Counted from the first letter of the stretch, positions 1-6,666 are shown. The stretch: 7,731 nt of DNA from Nitrososphaera sp. (GCA_025929855.1 JAICPK010000040.1:1-7731); one strand, 5' to 3'. The notes: generated from the sequence alone by a model not told the origin. Numbers and translations: made by a program.

Positions 1-102
1 AGCAATTTCGCTAAGAAAAGAAGCAACCAAGACTGCTATCGACACTGCTAGGAACAAAACACCAAAGGCCTTCCTTGTCTCAGCTGCCGACAACTGCAAC
101 AA
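1..102 (-). CDS. Possible membrane protein, N-terminal fragment cut by the window edge
   Basis: The minus strand is open without a stop from a TTG at 102 to the window edge, giving 34 residues. The first ten are polar (LSAAETRK), and residues 12-30 (AFGVLFLAVSIAVLVASFL) form a convincing transmembrane helix. Upstream in this frame there is a TGA within the CAT-rich tract and no ATG, so the start would be TTG at 102, 99 or 93. A TATA-like stretch at 120-131 predicts transcription starting near 100, which would make the message leaderless, as for several other genes here. I do not recognise the family, and the fragment is too short to assign one. It could be a chance open frame; the promoter position and the hydrophobic pattern are the only support. 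Confidence 0.42.
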   Translation of the reverse strand, partial: MLQLSAAETRKAFGVLFLAVSIAVLVASFLSEIA

Positions 103-116
103 TGAGGATGCAGTTG
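91..116. repeat. Inverted repeat over the presumed start of the membrane-protein gene
   Basis: CAACTGCA at 91-98 and TGCAGTTG at 109-116 are perfect 8-bp inverted arms separated by 10 bp, with the centre near 103. It covers the predicted transcription start and TTG start codon of the minus-strand gene at 1-102. That position suits a repressor operator or a small hairpin at the 5' end of the message. Function is inferred from position only. Confidence 0.35.
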
Positions 117-272
117 CATTTAATTTAAATCATCATCATCAGCAGTAGCAGCATCATTATCATGATGACTGCCCTACGTGGGTGATGTAAAAGTGCAGCA
201 GCAGATGTTTCTGAGAACCATAATCTTGCCGTGTTTGATCTTTGACATATATTATTTCAAGGATGCATATGC

Positions 273-302
273 TCTATGCCTTTCAATAGCATAGAATTTT
301 TT
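273..302 (+). terminator. Hairpin followed by six T, possible orphan terminator
   Basis: TCTATGC (273-279) pairs perfectly with GCATAGA (289-295) around a 9-nt loop, followed at 297-302 by TTTTTT. This has the shape of an intrinsic terminator reading on the plus strand. Archaeal termination mostly needs only the T run, so the stem may matter more for RNA stability. No recognised plus-strand gene precedes it in this window. Confidence 0.35.
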
Positions 303-511
303 CGTTAAAGAATTGACAACTAAAATCTTTGAAGGTGATATTGAGGAGTCTAATTTTCCGCACCAACTCCTGACATATTGCAACAAAAATCAGAAGCTCC
401 GCGTATGCATGTATATACGTGTATATTCAAGACAAAAAGAAGAATAAATGTTAGCCTAAGAATTGCTTTAAAATTTTCACTGAGCCATGAGGTAGCAATA
501 TCTTGCAAACC

Positions 512-517
512 AAAAAA
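512..517 (-). terminator. Oligo-T terminator after the acyl-CoA synthetase gene
   Basis: Eight bases after the minus-strand stop the transcript would read GCTATTTTTTGG: six consecutive U. Archaeal RNA polymerase terminates at such U runs without a hairpin, so this is the likely 3' end of the gene ending at 525. Confidence 0.45.
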
Positions 518-524
518 TAGCAGC

Positions 525-2648
525 TTACTTTGCCCCGCCTCTTACTCTTGTCCACTTGGCAATAGCGCCAGCGGCAGTCACCCATTCAATGACTGAGTGA
601 TACACTGGAACATTTGTATCCTCAATCTTTTGTGAGATCTTTTCTGTAAACGGTCCTCCCATGGCACCTACGAGTATTGGTTTCTTCTTTTGTTTCTGGA
701 AGGAGGCTAGAACATTTACAATCGATTCTTCAAGCGGATCATCTTGGAAGACAAACCAAGGCATTATGATGTCAATATTGGGATCGTCTATGAATGACTG
801 TATTGCAAACTGATAGTCGTCAGCATTTGCAGATCCTGTAATGTCGCACGGGTTACCTATGACGTATGTTGGTGGATAGTGATCCTTGAGTGATTTTTTA
901 GTCTCTTCACTCAATTCGGCCACCTGCAGACCAAGCCTTTCAAAGTGGTCAATTGCAGCAATTATTGGGCCTGCCCCATTAGTCACCATTGCTACTCTGC
1001 CTCCGCTTGGCACCGGTTGCCATGTAAGTGCCTTGAGGGCAGCCGTCAGCTCTTCATAGCTATCGACTGATATAATACCAGCCTGATCAAGTGCGCCCTT
1101 TACTACTGCATAAGAACCGCCAAGTGATCCCGTGTGAGAAGCTGCCTGCTTGGCCCCTCTTGCAGATCTGCCGTTTTTGAATACAACCACTGGTTTGCCC
1201 CGCTCCTTAATTACTCTCTTTGCAGCATTCATGAACTTCCTGCCGTCGCCCAAGCCTTCAACGTAGAGCCCAATGACTCTGGTCTGGGGGTCTTCGGAGA
1301 GGTACCAGATCATGTCGGCCTCGTCCACATCCGATCTATTGCCATACGATATCATCTTGCTCATGCCAAATGTGTCGGAGCTCTCCATGAAGGCGATGCC
1401 CACAGTTCCACTCTGCGACAGGAAAGCGACATTGCCCTTTCTTGGACGTATCATTCTTGCATGGCCTTGGAACGCACAATCAAGGCGGTTCTCACCATTG
1501 AACATGCCTATGCAATTGGGACCGATGATCCTGATTTGAAGCTGCTTTGACAACTCTCGGATCTGACCCTCAATAGTTGCGCGCTCGCCTCCAAGTTCTT
1601 TCCCGCCACCGGAAATAATCACAAAGTTATGAATGCCTTTCTTGGCCGCCGACCTTAGTAGATCCGGCACAAACTTCAAATCGACTGTAACGACTACGAC
1701 GTCTACTCTGTCAGGGATCTCGTCAAGGCTCTTATACGCCTTGAGGCCCATAATCTCAGAATAGCCTTTTGCATTCACCGGATAGACCTTACCCAGGTAC
1801 TCATGCTTTGCCAAGCTTTCCAAAACAGAGTTGCCTACCTTGCCAGGCTCAGGTGAAGCACCAACCAGCGCTACGGACTTGGCGTTGAAGAACAGATCCA
1901 TATATTCGGATTGCGGCTGGGCCTTTGAGATGACTTCTAGGTCTGGTTTTTCCCGTAGTAGGATCTTGGCATCAACTACGACATATTCATTTTCATAAAA
2001 TATGATGGGGTTAAAGTCTATGCTTTCATAGTATGGCGCCATCTCCGTCCCAAATTTACCTATATTGACCAGCGCCTCAGCAAGCATATTCAAGTTGACA
2101 GGCGGCATCCCGCGGAAACCCTTGAGTATCTTATTGCCCTTTAGGTCATCTATCATGCTGATTGCATCTTCCTTTGTTATTGGCAAAACTCTGAACGAAA
2201 CGTCTCTGAAGACTTCAGTGTAGATGCCACCAATGCCGGCCATAATGACAGGGCCAAACTGCGGATCATTCTGAAGACCAACAATGAGCTCTACCCCACC
2301 AGCCGCTGCCATTTTCTCGAGCAGCACACCTTTTACGTTGTATTGGTTGCTCAGCCTCCCGTACATGTCGTTAAATGTTTCCTTTACATCAGCACGATTC
2401 TGAAGGCCGACCTTAACACCTCGAACATCTGTCTTGTGCAAGATCTCCGGCGAAACAATCTTCGCAACCAAGGGGAAGCCTACTTTCTCTGCCTCTATTT
2501 CTGCCTCCTCAGCGCTCTTAACTAGCGCGTATCTAGGTACCATGACGCCGTATTCGCTCAAGACTTGTTTGGCGAGCTCTTCAGTGATTACTTTTTCCTT
2601 GTTTGAATAAATGTCATCGAAGAGCTTCTGAACCTTACCATTGGTCAT
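525..2648 (-). CDS. ADP-forming acyl-CoA synthetase, fused two-subunit type (3-hydroxypropionyl- or 4-hydroxybutyryl-CoA synthetase candidate)
   Basis: This 707-residue cytoplasmic enzyme joins the two subunits of ADP-forming acetyl-CoA synthetases in one chain. An ATP-grasp (beta) part at about 15-235 contains [16 protein letters not shown] with the conserved His71. The alpha part follows: a CoA-binding Rossmann fold ([17 protein letters not shown], 258-274), succinyl-CoA-ligase-like domains with GPNCIG (376-381) and SQSGTVG (411-417), and the motif SHTGSLGGS (504-512), whose His505 corresponds to the phosphohistidine of the family. In thaumarchaea, enzymes of this architecture activate 3-hydroxypropionate or 4-hydroxybutyrate in autotrophic CO2 fixation, yielding ADP instead of AMP. 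I cannot decide between these substrates, or acetate, by eye. The ATG at 2648 sits about 34 bp from a strong TATA box, so the leader is very short. The gene lies 68 bp behind the amidotransferase gene but has its own promoter. Confidence 0.9.
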   Translation of the reverse strand: MTNGKVQKLFDDIYSNKEKVITEELAKQVLSEYGVMVPRYALVKSAEEAEIEAEKVGFPLVAKIVSPEILHKTDVRGVKVGLQNRADVKETFNDMYGRLSNQYNVKGVLLEKMAAAGGVELIVGLQNDPQFGPVIMAGIGGIYTEVFRDVSFRVLPITKEDAISMIDDLKGNKILKGFRGMPPVNLNMLAEALVNIGKFGTEMAPYYESIDFNPIIFYENEYVVVDAKILLREKPDLEVISKAQPQSEYMDLFFNAKSVALVGASPEPGKVGNSVLESLAKHEYLGKVYPVNAKGYSEIMGLKAYKSLDEIPDRVDVVVVTVDLKFVPDLLRSAAKKGIHNFVIISGGGKELGGERATIEGQIRELSKQLQIRIIGPNCIGMFNGENRLDCAFQGHARMIRPRKGNVAFLSQSGTVGIAFMESSDTFGMSKMISYGNRSDVDEADMIWYLSEDPQTRVIGLYVEGLGDGRKFMNAAKRVIKERGKPVVVFKNGRSARGAKQAASHTGSLGGSYAVVKGALDQAGIISVDSYEELTAALKALTWQPVPSGGRVAMVTNGAGPIIAAIDHFERLGLQVAELSEETKKSLKDHYPPTYVIGNPCDITGSANADDYQFAIQSFIDDPNIDIIMPWFVFQDDPLEESIVNVLASFQKQKKKPILVGAMGGPFTEKISQKIEDTNVPVYHSVIEWVTAAGAIAKWTRVRGGAK

Positions 2649-2675
2649 TTTTATTGAAGGGAAAAACCTGTTTAG

Positions 2676-2686
2676 CTTTTATATAG
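2676..2686 (-). promoter_or_regulatory. TATA box of the acyl-CoA synthetase gene
   Basis: The minus strand reads CTATATAAAAG, close to the ideal archaeal TATA box. Its centre is about 34 bp before the ATG at 2648, placing the transcription start near 2657 and leaving a leader of roughly 9 nt. It is the best promoter match in the window and indicates transcription independent of the upstream amidotransferase gene. Confidence 0.6.
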
Positions 2687-2716
2687 TTACCTAATGCGGG
2701 AGATGTATTATTTTAT

Positions 2717-3403
2717 TCATTTCTGCAAAACCCTTGAAAAATTATTGTATATGTGTCTGCACCGAACCGCTAGCTCTTCTAACTCGCAAGCTGCCGGCAG
2801 TATGCTCTCCGGCTTGATCTTTTCAGCGATCAACTCAGCACTATACTCCTTCATCCATGTTTGTATGAGGGGTTCATCAACTTCAAAGTGAAACTGGATA
2901 CCAACTGCAGATCCAATCCTAAAGGCCTGCGGGTATAGGTCGGAATATGCAAGGATTTTCGCGTTTGCTGGTAGGTCATATGTATCGCCGTGCCACTGAA
3001 ATATCCTGATCGCCTTATGCGTGAAGCCTCTAAAGATATCATTACTGCTAGCCGGTGTCAGATACACATTGGACCATCCTATCTCTTTCTTCTTGCCCTT
3101 GTAGACGCGCCCTCCTGCGGCCTGCGCAATGAGCTGCGAACCTAGGCAGATTCCCAATACTGGTATGTCATTCTTAATTGCATTGCTGATTAGCTCTTGC
3201 TCTTTTTTCAAGTAGGGGAAATTGTCATAGACTGACATCGGGCCTCCGAGGATTACTATAGTATCATATCCCAATGGGCTGGAAGGCAAAGGGTCATTCT
3301 GTGCATTCACCTTTTGGACGCTATAGCCGTCATGCACGAACATCTGCTCAAGTAGGCCAAGTGTCTCGCACCCGATATTCTGTACTGAAAGTATCTTGGG
3401 CAA
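2717..3403 (-). CDS. Class I glutamine amidotransferase (GATase1), stand-alone
   Basis: This 228-residue protein is a complete class I glutamine amidotransferase domain, which hydrolyses glutamine and hands ammonia to a partner. LGGPMSVYD (52-60) forms the oxyanion-hole region; PVLGICLGSQLIAQAAGG (81-98) holds the nucleophile Cys86; FQWHGDTYDLP (135-145) is typical of the GuaA-like COG0518 branch; and GIQFHFEVD (168-176) supplies His172 and Glu174 of the triad, with Phe where GMP synthase usually has Pro. The triad is therefore intact. No ATP-pyrophosphatase or other synthetase partner is encoded beside it, so I would not call it guaA. The only start after the upstream TAA is TTG at 3403, since the next ATG is residue 21 and would remove the first strand. 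A TATA-like box 27 bp upstream suggests a leaderless message. Confidence 0.87.
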   Translation of the reverse strand: MPKILSVQNIGCETLGLLEQMFVHDGYSVQKVNAQNDPLPSSPLGYDTIVILGGPMSVYDNFPYLKKEQELISNAIKNDIPVLGICLGSQLIAQAAGGRVYKGKKKEIGWSNVYLTPASSNDIFRGFTHKAIRIFQWHGDTYDLPANAKILAYSDLYPQAFRIGSAVGIQFHFEVDEPLIQTWMKEYSAELIAEKIKPESILPAACELEELAVRCRHIYNNFSRVLQK

Positions 3404-3426
3404 TACTTAGCATGCGTGCCCATTTG

Positions 3427-3433
3427 TATTTAT
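3427..3433 (-). promoter_or_regulatory. TATA-like box of the amidotransferase gene
   Basis: The minus strand reads GCATAAATACAAA around ATAAATA. The centre is 27 bp from the TTG start at 3403, which matches the usual TATA-to-start distance of a leaderless archaeal transcript. Confidence 0.45.
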
Positions 3434-3442
3434 GCCATAAGG

Positions 3443-3455
3443 AAAAATATTAAAT
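3443..3455 (+). promoter_or_regulatory. TATA-like box of the small Toprim gene
   Basis: AAAAATATTAAAT is centred about 35 bp before the GTG at 3484 and predicts transcription from about 3475. Its centre is only about 19 bp from that of the divergent amidotransferase box, so both promoters share one short region. Confidence 0.45.
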
Positions 3456-3483
3456 CTGATAGGCGCTACAGATTAGATGGGCC

Positions 3484-3927
3484 GTGGGCTACCCATATAG
3501 AACCGATGACTATGAGACCGTTGAACGGCTGCGCAGTTTTATATGCATGCTCAATGAAGAATCGGAGAAAGGCTCTGTCATCGTTGTCGAGGGTAGACGT
3601 GATGCCGAAGCACTGTGTAGGGTAGGTTTTACTGGCAACCTTGCAGTCTTCCATCATTTTAAGGGGATTGCAGACTTTGTAGATTGCCACGATAGTATAA
3701 GCAAAAAAATAATTCTGCTCTTGGATATGGACAGAACGGGTAAGTACCTTACAAGCCGACTAGTGTCTCAGCTCCAGTTGAGCAGCCATAACGTGAACCT
3801 GTCATATAAGAGGGCACTTGCAAGGATAACAAATGGCAAAGTAAGACATGTAGAGGATCTTGTCATCTATGCACCTCACATGTCAGGCATCACGGGAAGC
3901 CGCAAGGACCTTTATTTTTATACATGA
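3484..3927 (+). CDS. Small stand-alone Toprim-domain protein
   Basis: This 147-residue protein is little more than one Toprim domain, the metal-binding fold of DnaG primases, topoisomerases, RNase M5 and OLD nucleases. The first motif is VIVVEGRRDAEALCRVGF (32-49) with the catalytic-type Glu36; the second is ILLLDMDRTG (77-86) with Asp81 and Asp83. The C-terminal part (about 105-147) has no motif I know. Small archaeal Toprim proteins of this size are uncharacterised but are usually compared with RNase M5, so a nuclease or RNA-processing role is plausible, not shown. GTG at 3484 is the first in-frame start after a TAG at 3460. The closer upstream ATG (3477) is out of frame and opens a seven-codon frame ending at 3500. 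The gene stands 85 bp before dnaG on the same strand; VEGRxD...LxRxGF is shared with DnaG. Confidence 0.8.
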   Translation: MGYPYRTDDYETVERLRSFICMLNEESEKGSVIVVEGRRDAEALCRVGFTGNLAVFHHFKGIADFVDCHDSISKKIILLLDMDRTGKYLTSRLVSQLQLSSHNVNLSYKRALARITNGKVRHVEDLVIYAPHMSGITGSRKDLYFYT

Positions 3928-3947
3928 TTTCTGAAGCTCTACAAAGC

Positions 3948-3958
3948 ACTTATATTCA
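3948..3958 (+). promoter_or_regulatory. TATA-like box upstream of dnaG
   Basis: ACTTATATTCA is centred about 60 bp before the TTG at 4013 and predicts a leader of roughly 35 nt beginning near 3978. This is longer than for other genes here and leaves room for the purine-rich GAAAGGA just before the start, which could act as a ribosome binding site. Confidence 0.4.
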
Positions 3959-4002
3959 AGCAAAGAAAAGTGAAAGCTATAATACCAGCAAACTGCGAGG
4001 TT

Positions 4003-4047
4003 ATGAAAGGAATTGCCCACCACAGGTATAGTAAAATATCACGTTAA
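4003..4047 (+). other. Out-of-frame ATG mini-ORF overlapping the dnaG start
   Basis: An ATG at 4003 opens a 14-codon frame (MKGIAHHRYSKISR) that ends with TAA at 4045-4047, overlapping the first codons of dnaG in another frame. Because dnaG itself has only a TTG, ribosomes choosing this ATG would bypass dnaG. It may be incidental, but it is the only ATG in the leader. Confidence 0.25.
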
Positions 4048-5311
4048 GTTAAAATTTGAAGTTGATGGTTTGGTTGAGAAAGCCGATATTATAGGTGCTA
4101 TTTTTGGACAGACAGAGGGCCTCCTTGGACCGGAAATGAACTTAAATGAATTACAAAAAGTATCTAAGGTTGGAAGAATTGAAGTAAACGTTGAAACTAG
4201 GGGCAACATGGCTAGGGGTGATGCCCTGATACCTATGAGTACAGACATTTCTACTGCCGCACTAATTGCTGCAGCCATCGAGAGCATTGACAAGGTGGGG
4301 CCGTTTCCGGCTAAGTTCGGTCTGGTTGGAATTGATGACATTCGAGCAATAAAGAAGAAGGTCATAGTAGACCGTGCTAAGAAGATAGTGCAAGATTGGG
4401 CTACCAGAACTATAAGCGAGGGAGACGAGATGCTCAAGGATGTTTATGATGCAAGCAAGCCCGGTAAGCTGACAAGCTTTGGAAAAGCACAGCTGGCCTG
4501 CGGTACTGGAGTCTTTGACTCTACTTGGATAATACTTGTGGAAGGAAGGGCAGACGTCGTCAATCTTCTACGCGCAGGTTTTGACAATGCTATTGCAATA
4601 GAAGGTGCAAGGATCGATGAATCAGTGACAAAGCTTACAGAAGGCAAGCGTGTAGTGGCATTTCTTGACGGCGATCGGGCAGGGGATCTCATTCTGAAGG
4701 AGCTGCATGGAGTCGTCAAGATAGACAAGGTGCTTAGAGCCCCGCCGGGTAAGGAGGTAGAGGAATGCACTCCGCTTGAGATATCTGAAATCTTGAAGGA
4801 CGCTTTCTCGTCTGAAGTACCATCTATTCAACAACCTCCTCTATATCCTCCCCACCAACCCTCTCATCATCAACAGCAGCAGCACCATTACGAGAGGAGA
4901 AATTATAGGAGAGAAAGGGAGCCACAAGACGATTACCGCGCTCCACATACTCGACAGCAAGAAGCACTACAATCAGCGCAACCATCTAAAGAGGCCCTCG
5001 GAGAGGACAGTGCAGAGATACTTTCTGCAATCCGCGATGTTTTTCCTCAAATAAATGAAACGCTTGAGGCTGTCGTTCTAGACGGCTCTATGAATACTCT
5101 GCTTAAGGTTCCAGTGTCGGAAGTCATAAAGAGGCTTAATAGCGCAGAGGGAGGTAAGCTTCTAGTAATAGACGGTATTGTCACCCAGAGGCTGGTTGAT
5201 GCAGCCGATAAGGCTGGTATCGAGTACATTGTAGGACATCGGATGACAGACTTGAAAAAGCCAGCAGATATACGAATCAGGACATTTGATGACATCGGCA
5301 TAAGTAACTAG
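4013..5311 (+). CDS. dnaG: Archaeal DnaG, primase-like Toprim protein / exosome subunit
   Basis: The 432-residue product matches archaeal DnaG from end to end. The N-terminal domain carries KFEVDGLVEKADIIGAIFGQ (14-33) and the helical region up to about 165. The Toprim domain follows with ILVEGRADVVNLLRAGF (174-190; Glu177) and VVAFLDGDRAGD (214-225; Asp219 and Asp221). Residues about 270-330 form a Gln/His/Arg/Pro-rich linker that is probably disordered. The C-terminal domain (about 333-430, with VIDGIVTQRLVDAADKAGIEY and ending in IRTFDDI) is the conserved archaeal tail. In characterised archaea DnaG is a stable exosome subunit that favours poly(A)-rich substrates, and primase activity has been reported in vitro. 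TTG at 4013 is the only start after an in-frame TGA at 4004, preceded by AAAGGA. rbkR follows after 9 bp, indicating one transcript. Confidence 0.93.
   Translation: MPTTGIVKYHVKLKFEVDGLVEKADIIGAIFGQTEGLLGPEMNLNELQKVSKVGRIEVNVETRGNMARGDALIPMSTDISTAALIAAAIESIDKVGPFPAKFGLVGIDDIRAIKKKVIVDRAKKIVQDWATRTISEGDEMLKDVYDASKPGKLTSFGKAQLACGTGVFDSTWIILVEGRADVVNLLRAGFDNAIAIEGARIDESVTKLTEGKRVVAFLDGDRAGDLILKELHGVVKIDKVLRAPPGKEVEECTPLEISEILKDAFSSEVPSIQQPPLYPPHQPSHHQQQQHHYERRNYRREREPQDDYRAPHTRQQEALQSAQPSKEALGEDSAEILSAIRDVFPQINETLEAVVLDGSMNTLLKVPVSEVIKRLNSAEGGKLLVIDGIVTQRLVDAADKAGIEYIVGHRMTDLKKPADIRIRTFDDIGISN
4820..5000 (+). other. Coding tract for the Gln/His/Arg-rich linker of DnaG
   Basis: Residues about 270-330 of DnaG consist largely of Pro, Gln, His, Tyr and Arg: first PPLYPPHQPSHH, then four Gln, then RR-rich segments. 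It separates the Toprim domain from the C-terminal domain. Such a composition indicates a flexible, basic linker that could bind RNA; that role is inference. Confidence 0.6.
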
Positions 5312-5320
5312 TAAAGATAA

Positions 5321-6007
5321 ATGCCTGAAATCAAGCTACAGCACATATTGACGTTGATCGAGCTCCTCTCAAAAGGGGCCCGCCACAATTTTGTAGAAGT
5401 AACGACCACACTACTTGGTAAGGGCATCGGCAGGTCGCAACAGGCAGCCTCAAAGCATCTCTTAGACTTGGAAACCTCCGGCTACATTGAGCGTCTGAAA
5501 AAAGGACAAAAATATGCAGTCAAAGTCACAGACAAAGGCTATTCTGAGATACAGAGTCTCTATTTGTCGTTGAGAACCGCCCTTGAATCTGCACCTGCGA
5601 CAATGGATTTTGAGGGCAATGTCATTTCGGGTATGGGGGAGGGGGCATACTACATGTCGTTAGAGGGCTATAGGAGACAATTTAGAGAAAAATTAGGTTA
5701 CGAGCCGTACCCTGGGACCCTAAATGTCCGACTAAATGATCAGATATACATGAATGGCCGGCTCGAACTTGGGAAGCATCCGTCCATATTCATCAATGGC
5801 TTTAGTGATGGCACACGTACTTACGGCTGGGTCAAGTGCTATCGCGCAACCATAAATGACGGAGCAATAGATAATGCTGCTGTACTCGTTCTTGAACGCA
5901 CGCACTATGATGATAGCATGCTTGAGGTGATAGCGCCGATATCAATCAAGCAGGTATCAGGAATCAAAAATGGTGACAGAATAAAGGTCCAGGTGCGGCT
6001 TGCTTAG
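5321..6007 (+). CDS. rbkR: CTP-dependent riboflavin kinase with N-terminal HTH, RbkR-type regulator
   Basis: The protein (228 residues) phosphorylates riboflavin to FMN using CTP, the archaeal reaction EC 2.7.1.161. Residues 1-90 are a winged helix-turn-helix domain, with SQQAASKHLLDLETSGYIER (39-58) as recognition helix and wing entry. The kinase domain begins near 97: GMGEGAYYMS (104-113), LGYEPYPGTLNV (125-136) and RTHYDDSMLEVIAP (193-206) are the hallmark segments of the MJ0056-like fold. Family members with this HTH are known as RbkR, which both makes FMN and controls riboflavin biosynthesis and uptake genes. The ATG at 5321 comes 9 bp after the dnaG stop, with no clear Shine-Dalgarno sequence and no close promoter, so expression probably depends on the dnaG transcript. 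Its TAG overlaps the stop of the convergent FAD synthetase gene. Confidence 0.92.
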   Translation: MPEIKLQHILTLIELLSKGARHNFVEVTTTLLGKGIGRSQQAASKHLLDLETSGYIERLKKGQKYAVKVTDKGYSEIQSLYLSLRTALESAPATMDFEGNVISGMGEGAYYMSLEGYRRQFREKLGYEPYPGTLNVRLNDQIYMNGRLELGKHPSIFINGFSDGTRTYGWVKCYRATINDGAIDNAAVLVLERTHYDDSMLEVIAPISIKQVSGIKNGDRIKVQVRLA

Positions 6008-6666
6008 ATGCCGTAGATTGAATCGCCCAGTTCTTCCTTTATTTTTGAACTCTTTGATCCGGGTATCGGAGTTGACAGCCTTATAACCTGGACATTTAGG
6101 TTGCGTTTCTTGCAGTTCTCGGCAATGTCTTTTTCGCTGTGCGCCTGGTCATAGCCAAGTGCGATAACGTTTGGCTTGACATATTCGACTGTGTCATAAA
6201 GTGTGCCTTCTTTGCCAATTAGTGCTAAATCTACAAAATTAAGCGAGGTCACTAGGTCTCTGCGAAGCTTTTCGTCATGGTAGATCTTTCGATATTTCTT
6301 TATCTTTTGAGCGGTCGATTGCCTTGCCACCACTACGACAAGCACATCACCCTCTGCTTTTGCAGCCTTGAGTGTATGAATGTGACCAGGGTGGATGAGA
6401 TCAAAAACCCCTCCTACGAGAACGACCTTTAGTGCATCACGGCCGATGAATGTAAGCTTGGTTGGATCAGATTCTTCTACTAGGCCAATTTTGACAAGAC
6501 GGCTTACCATGGAATTGTAGAATTCTTCACTTATGGGCAGCCGCGCCTTTAGCCTGACATATGGTGGAATTGAAGGGTCTAACATGCTAGAATATAGGTT
6601 AGCAAGAATGGTCTTGTCTAGCGGGTCCATCTGGAAATCTCTACTATGTGGCAATAGCGAAATCAT
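6004..6666 (-). CDS. ribL: Archaeal FAD synthetase (RibL-type nucleotidyltransferase) with N-terminal winged-helix-like domain
   Basis: The C-terminal 140 residues form a cytidylyltransferase-like domain: VVLVGGVFDLIHPGH (81-95, with the HxGH nucleotide-binding motif), RRDLV (135-139), VIALGYDQ (167-174) and SSKIK (206-210). This pattern fits archaeal RibL, which transfers AMP from ATP to FMN to give FAD; glycerol-3-phosphate cytidylyltransferase is the main alternative, less likely next to riboflavin kinase. Residues about 14-78 are extra: a helix, then EEFYNSMVSRLVKIGLVEES (48-66 region) and KLTFIGRDAL, the typical end of a winged helix. Methanocaldococcus RibL is about 150 residues and lacks it. 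Start is uncertain: ATG 6666 is the furthest upstream, but a TATA-like box at 6671-6680 would start transcription near 6651, favouring the in-frame ATG at 6630 (Met13). Convergent with rbkR, stops overlapping. Confidence 0.85.
   Translation of the reverse strand: MISLLPHSRDFQMDPLDKTILANLYSSMLDPSIPPYVRLKARLPISEEFYNSMVSRLVKIGLVEESDPTKLTFIGRDALKVVLVGGVFDLIHPGHIHTLKAAKAEGDVLVVVVARQSTAQKIKKYRKIYHDEKLRRDLVTSLNFVDLALIGKEGTLYDTVEYVKPNVIALGYDQAHSEKDIAENCKKRNLNVQVIRLSTPIPGSKSSKIKEELGDSIYGI
6031..6046 (+). terminator. T-rich tract, possible terminator of the dnaG-rbkR transcript
   Basis: TTCTTCCTTTATTTTT lies 24 bp after the rbkR stop, inside the antisense of the last codons of ribL. With no intergenic space available, plus-strand termination would have to happen here, so the 3' end of the dnaG-rbkR message is complementary to ribL mRNA. 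Confidence 0.3.

Larger units (their letters stand above)
103..524. other. Non-coding stretch, low-complexity CAT/CAG tract and orphan hairpin
   Basis: I find no convincing gene here. At 131-168 the plus strand is a run of CAT and CAG triplets (CATCATCATCATCAGCAGTAGCAGCATCATTATCATGATGA), which looks like a decayed trinucleotide repeat. A 29-residue hydrophobic frame at 205-294 on the plus strand (starts MFLRTIILPC) ends inside a hairpin followed by six T. Around 401-423 there is an AT-rich TATA/ACGT stretch (GCATGTATATACGTGTATAT) without a gene positioned to use it. The last 12 bp before 525 carry the presumed terminator of the acyl-CoA synthetase gene. Confidence 0.6.

Noticed and set aside
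156..224. Possible C/D box guide RNA (ATGATGA at 162-168, GTGATGT at 182-188, CTGA at 211-214)
   Set aside because: There is no D' box, the second guide would be 22 nt instead of about 12, and the boxes arise partly from the CAT-repeat tract.
378..596. 72-codon plus-strand frame with a TTG start overlapping the end of the acyl-CoA synthetase gene
   Set aside because: Composition is not protein-like, and its second half is simply the antisense of the well-supported synthetase C-terminus.
1134..1550. Long plus-strand frames opposite the acyl-CoA synthetase
   Set aside because: They are antisense to conserved domains of that enzyme and show no recognisable motif.
2717..3403. Naming the amidotransferase guaA (GMP synthase subunit)
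   Set aside because: It lacks a neighbouring or fused ATP-pyrophosphatase, and it is longer than archaeal GuaA amidotransferase subunits (about 190 residues).
4039..4834. Minus-strand frames opposite dnaG
   Set aside because: Ser/Thr/Pro-rich shadow translations of conserved dnaG codons, with no motif or promoter.
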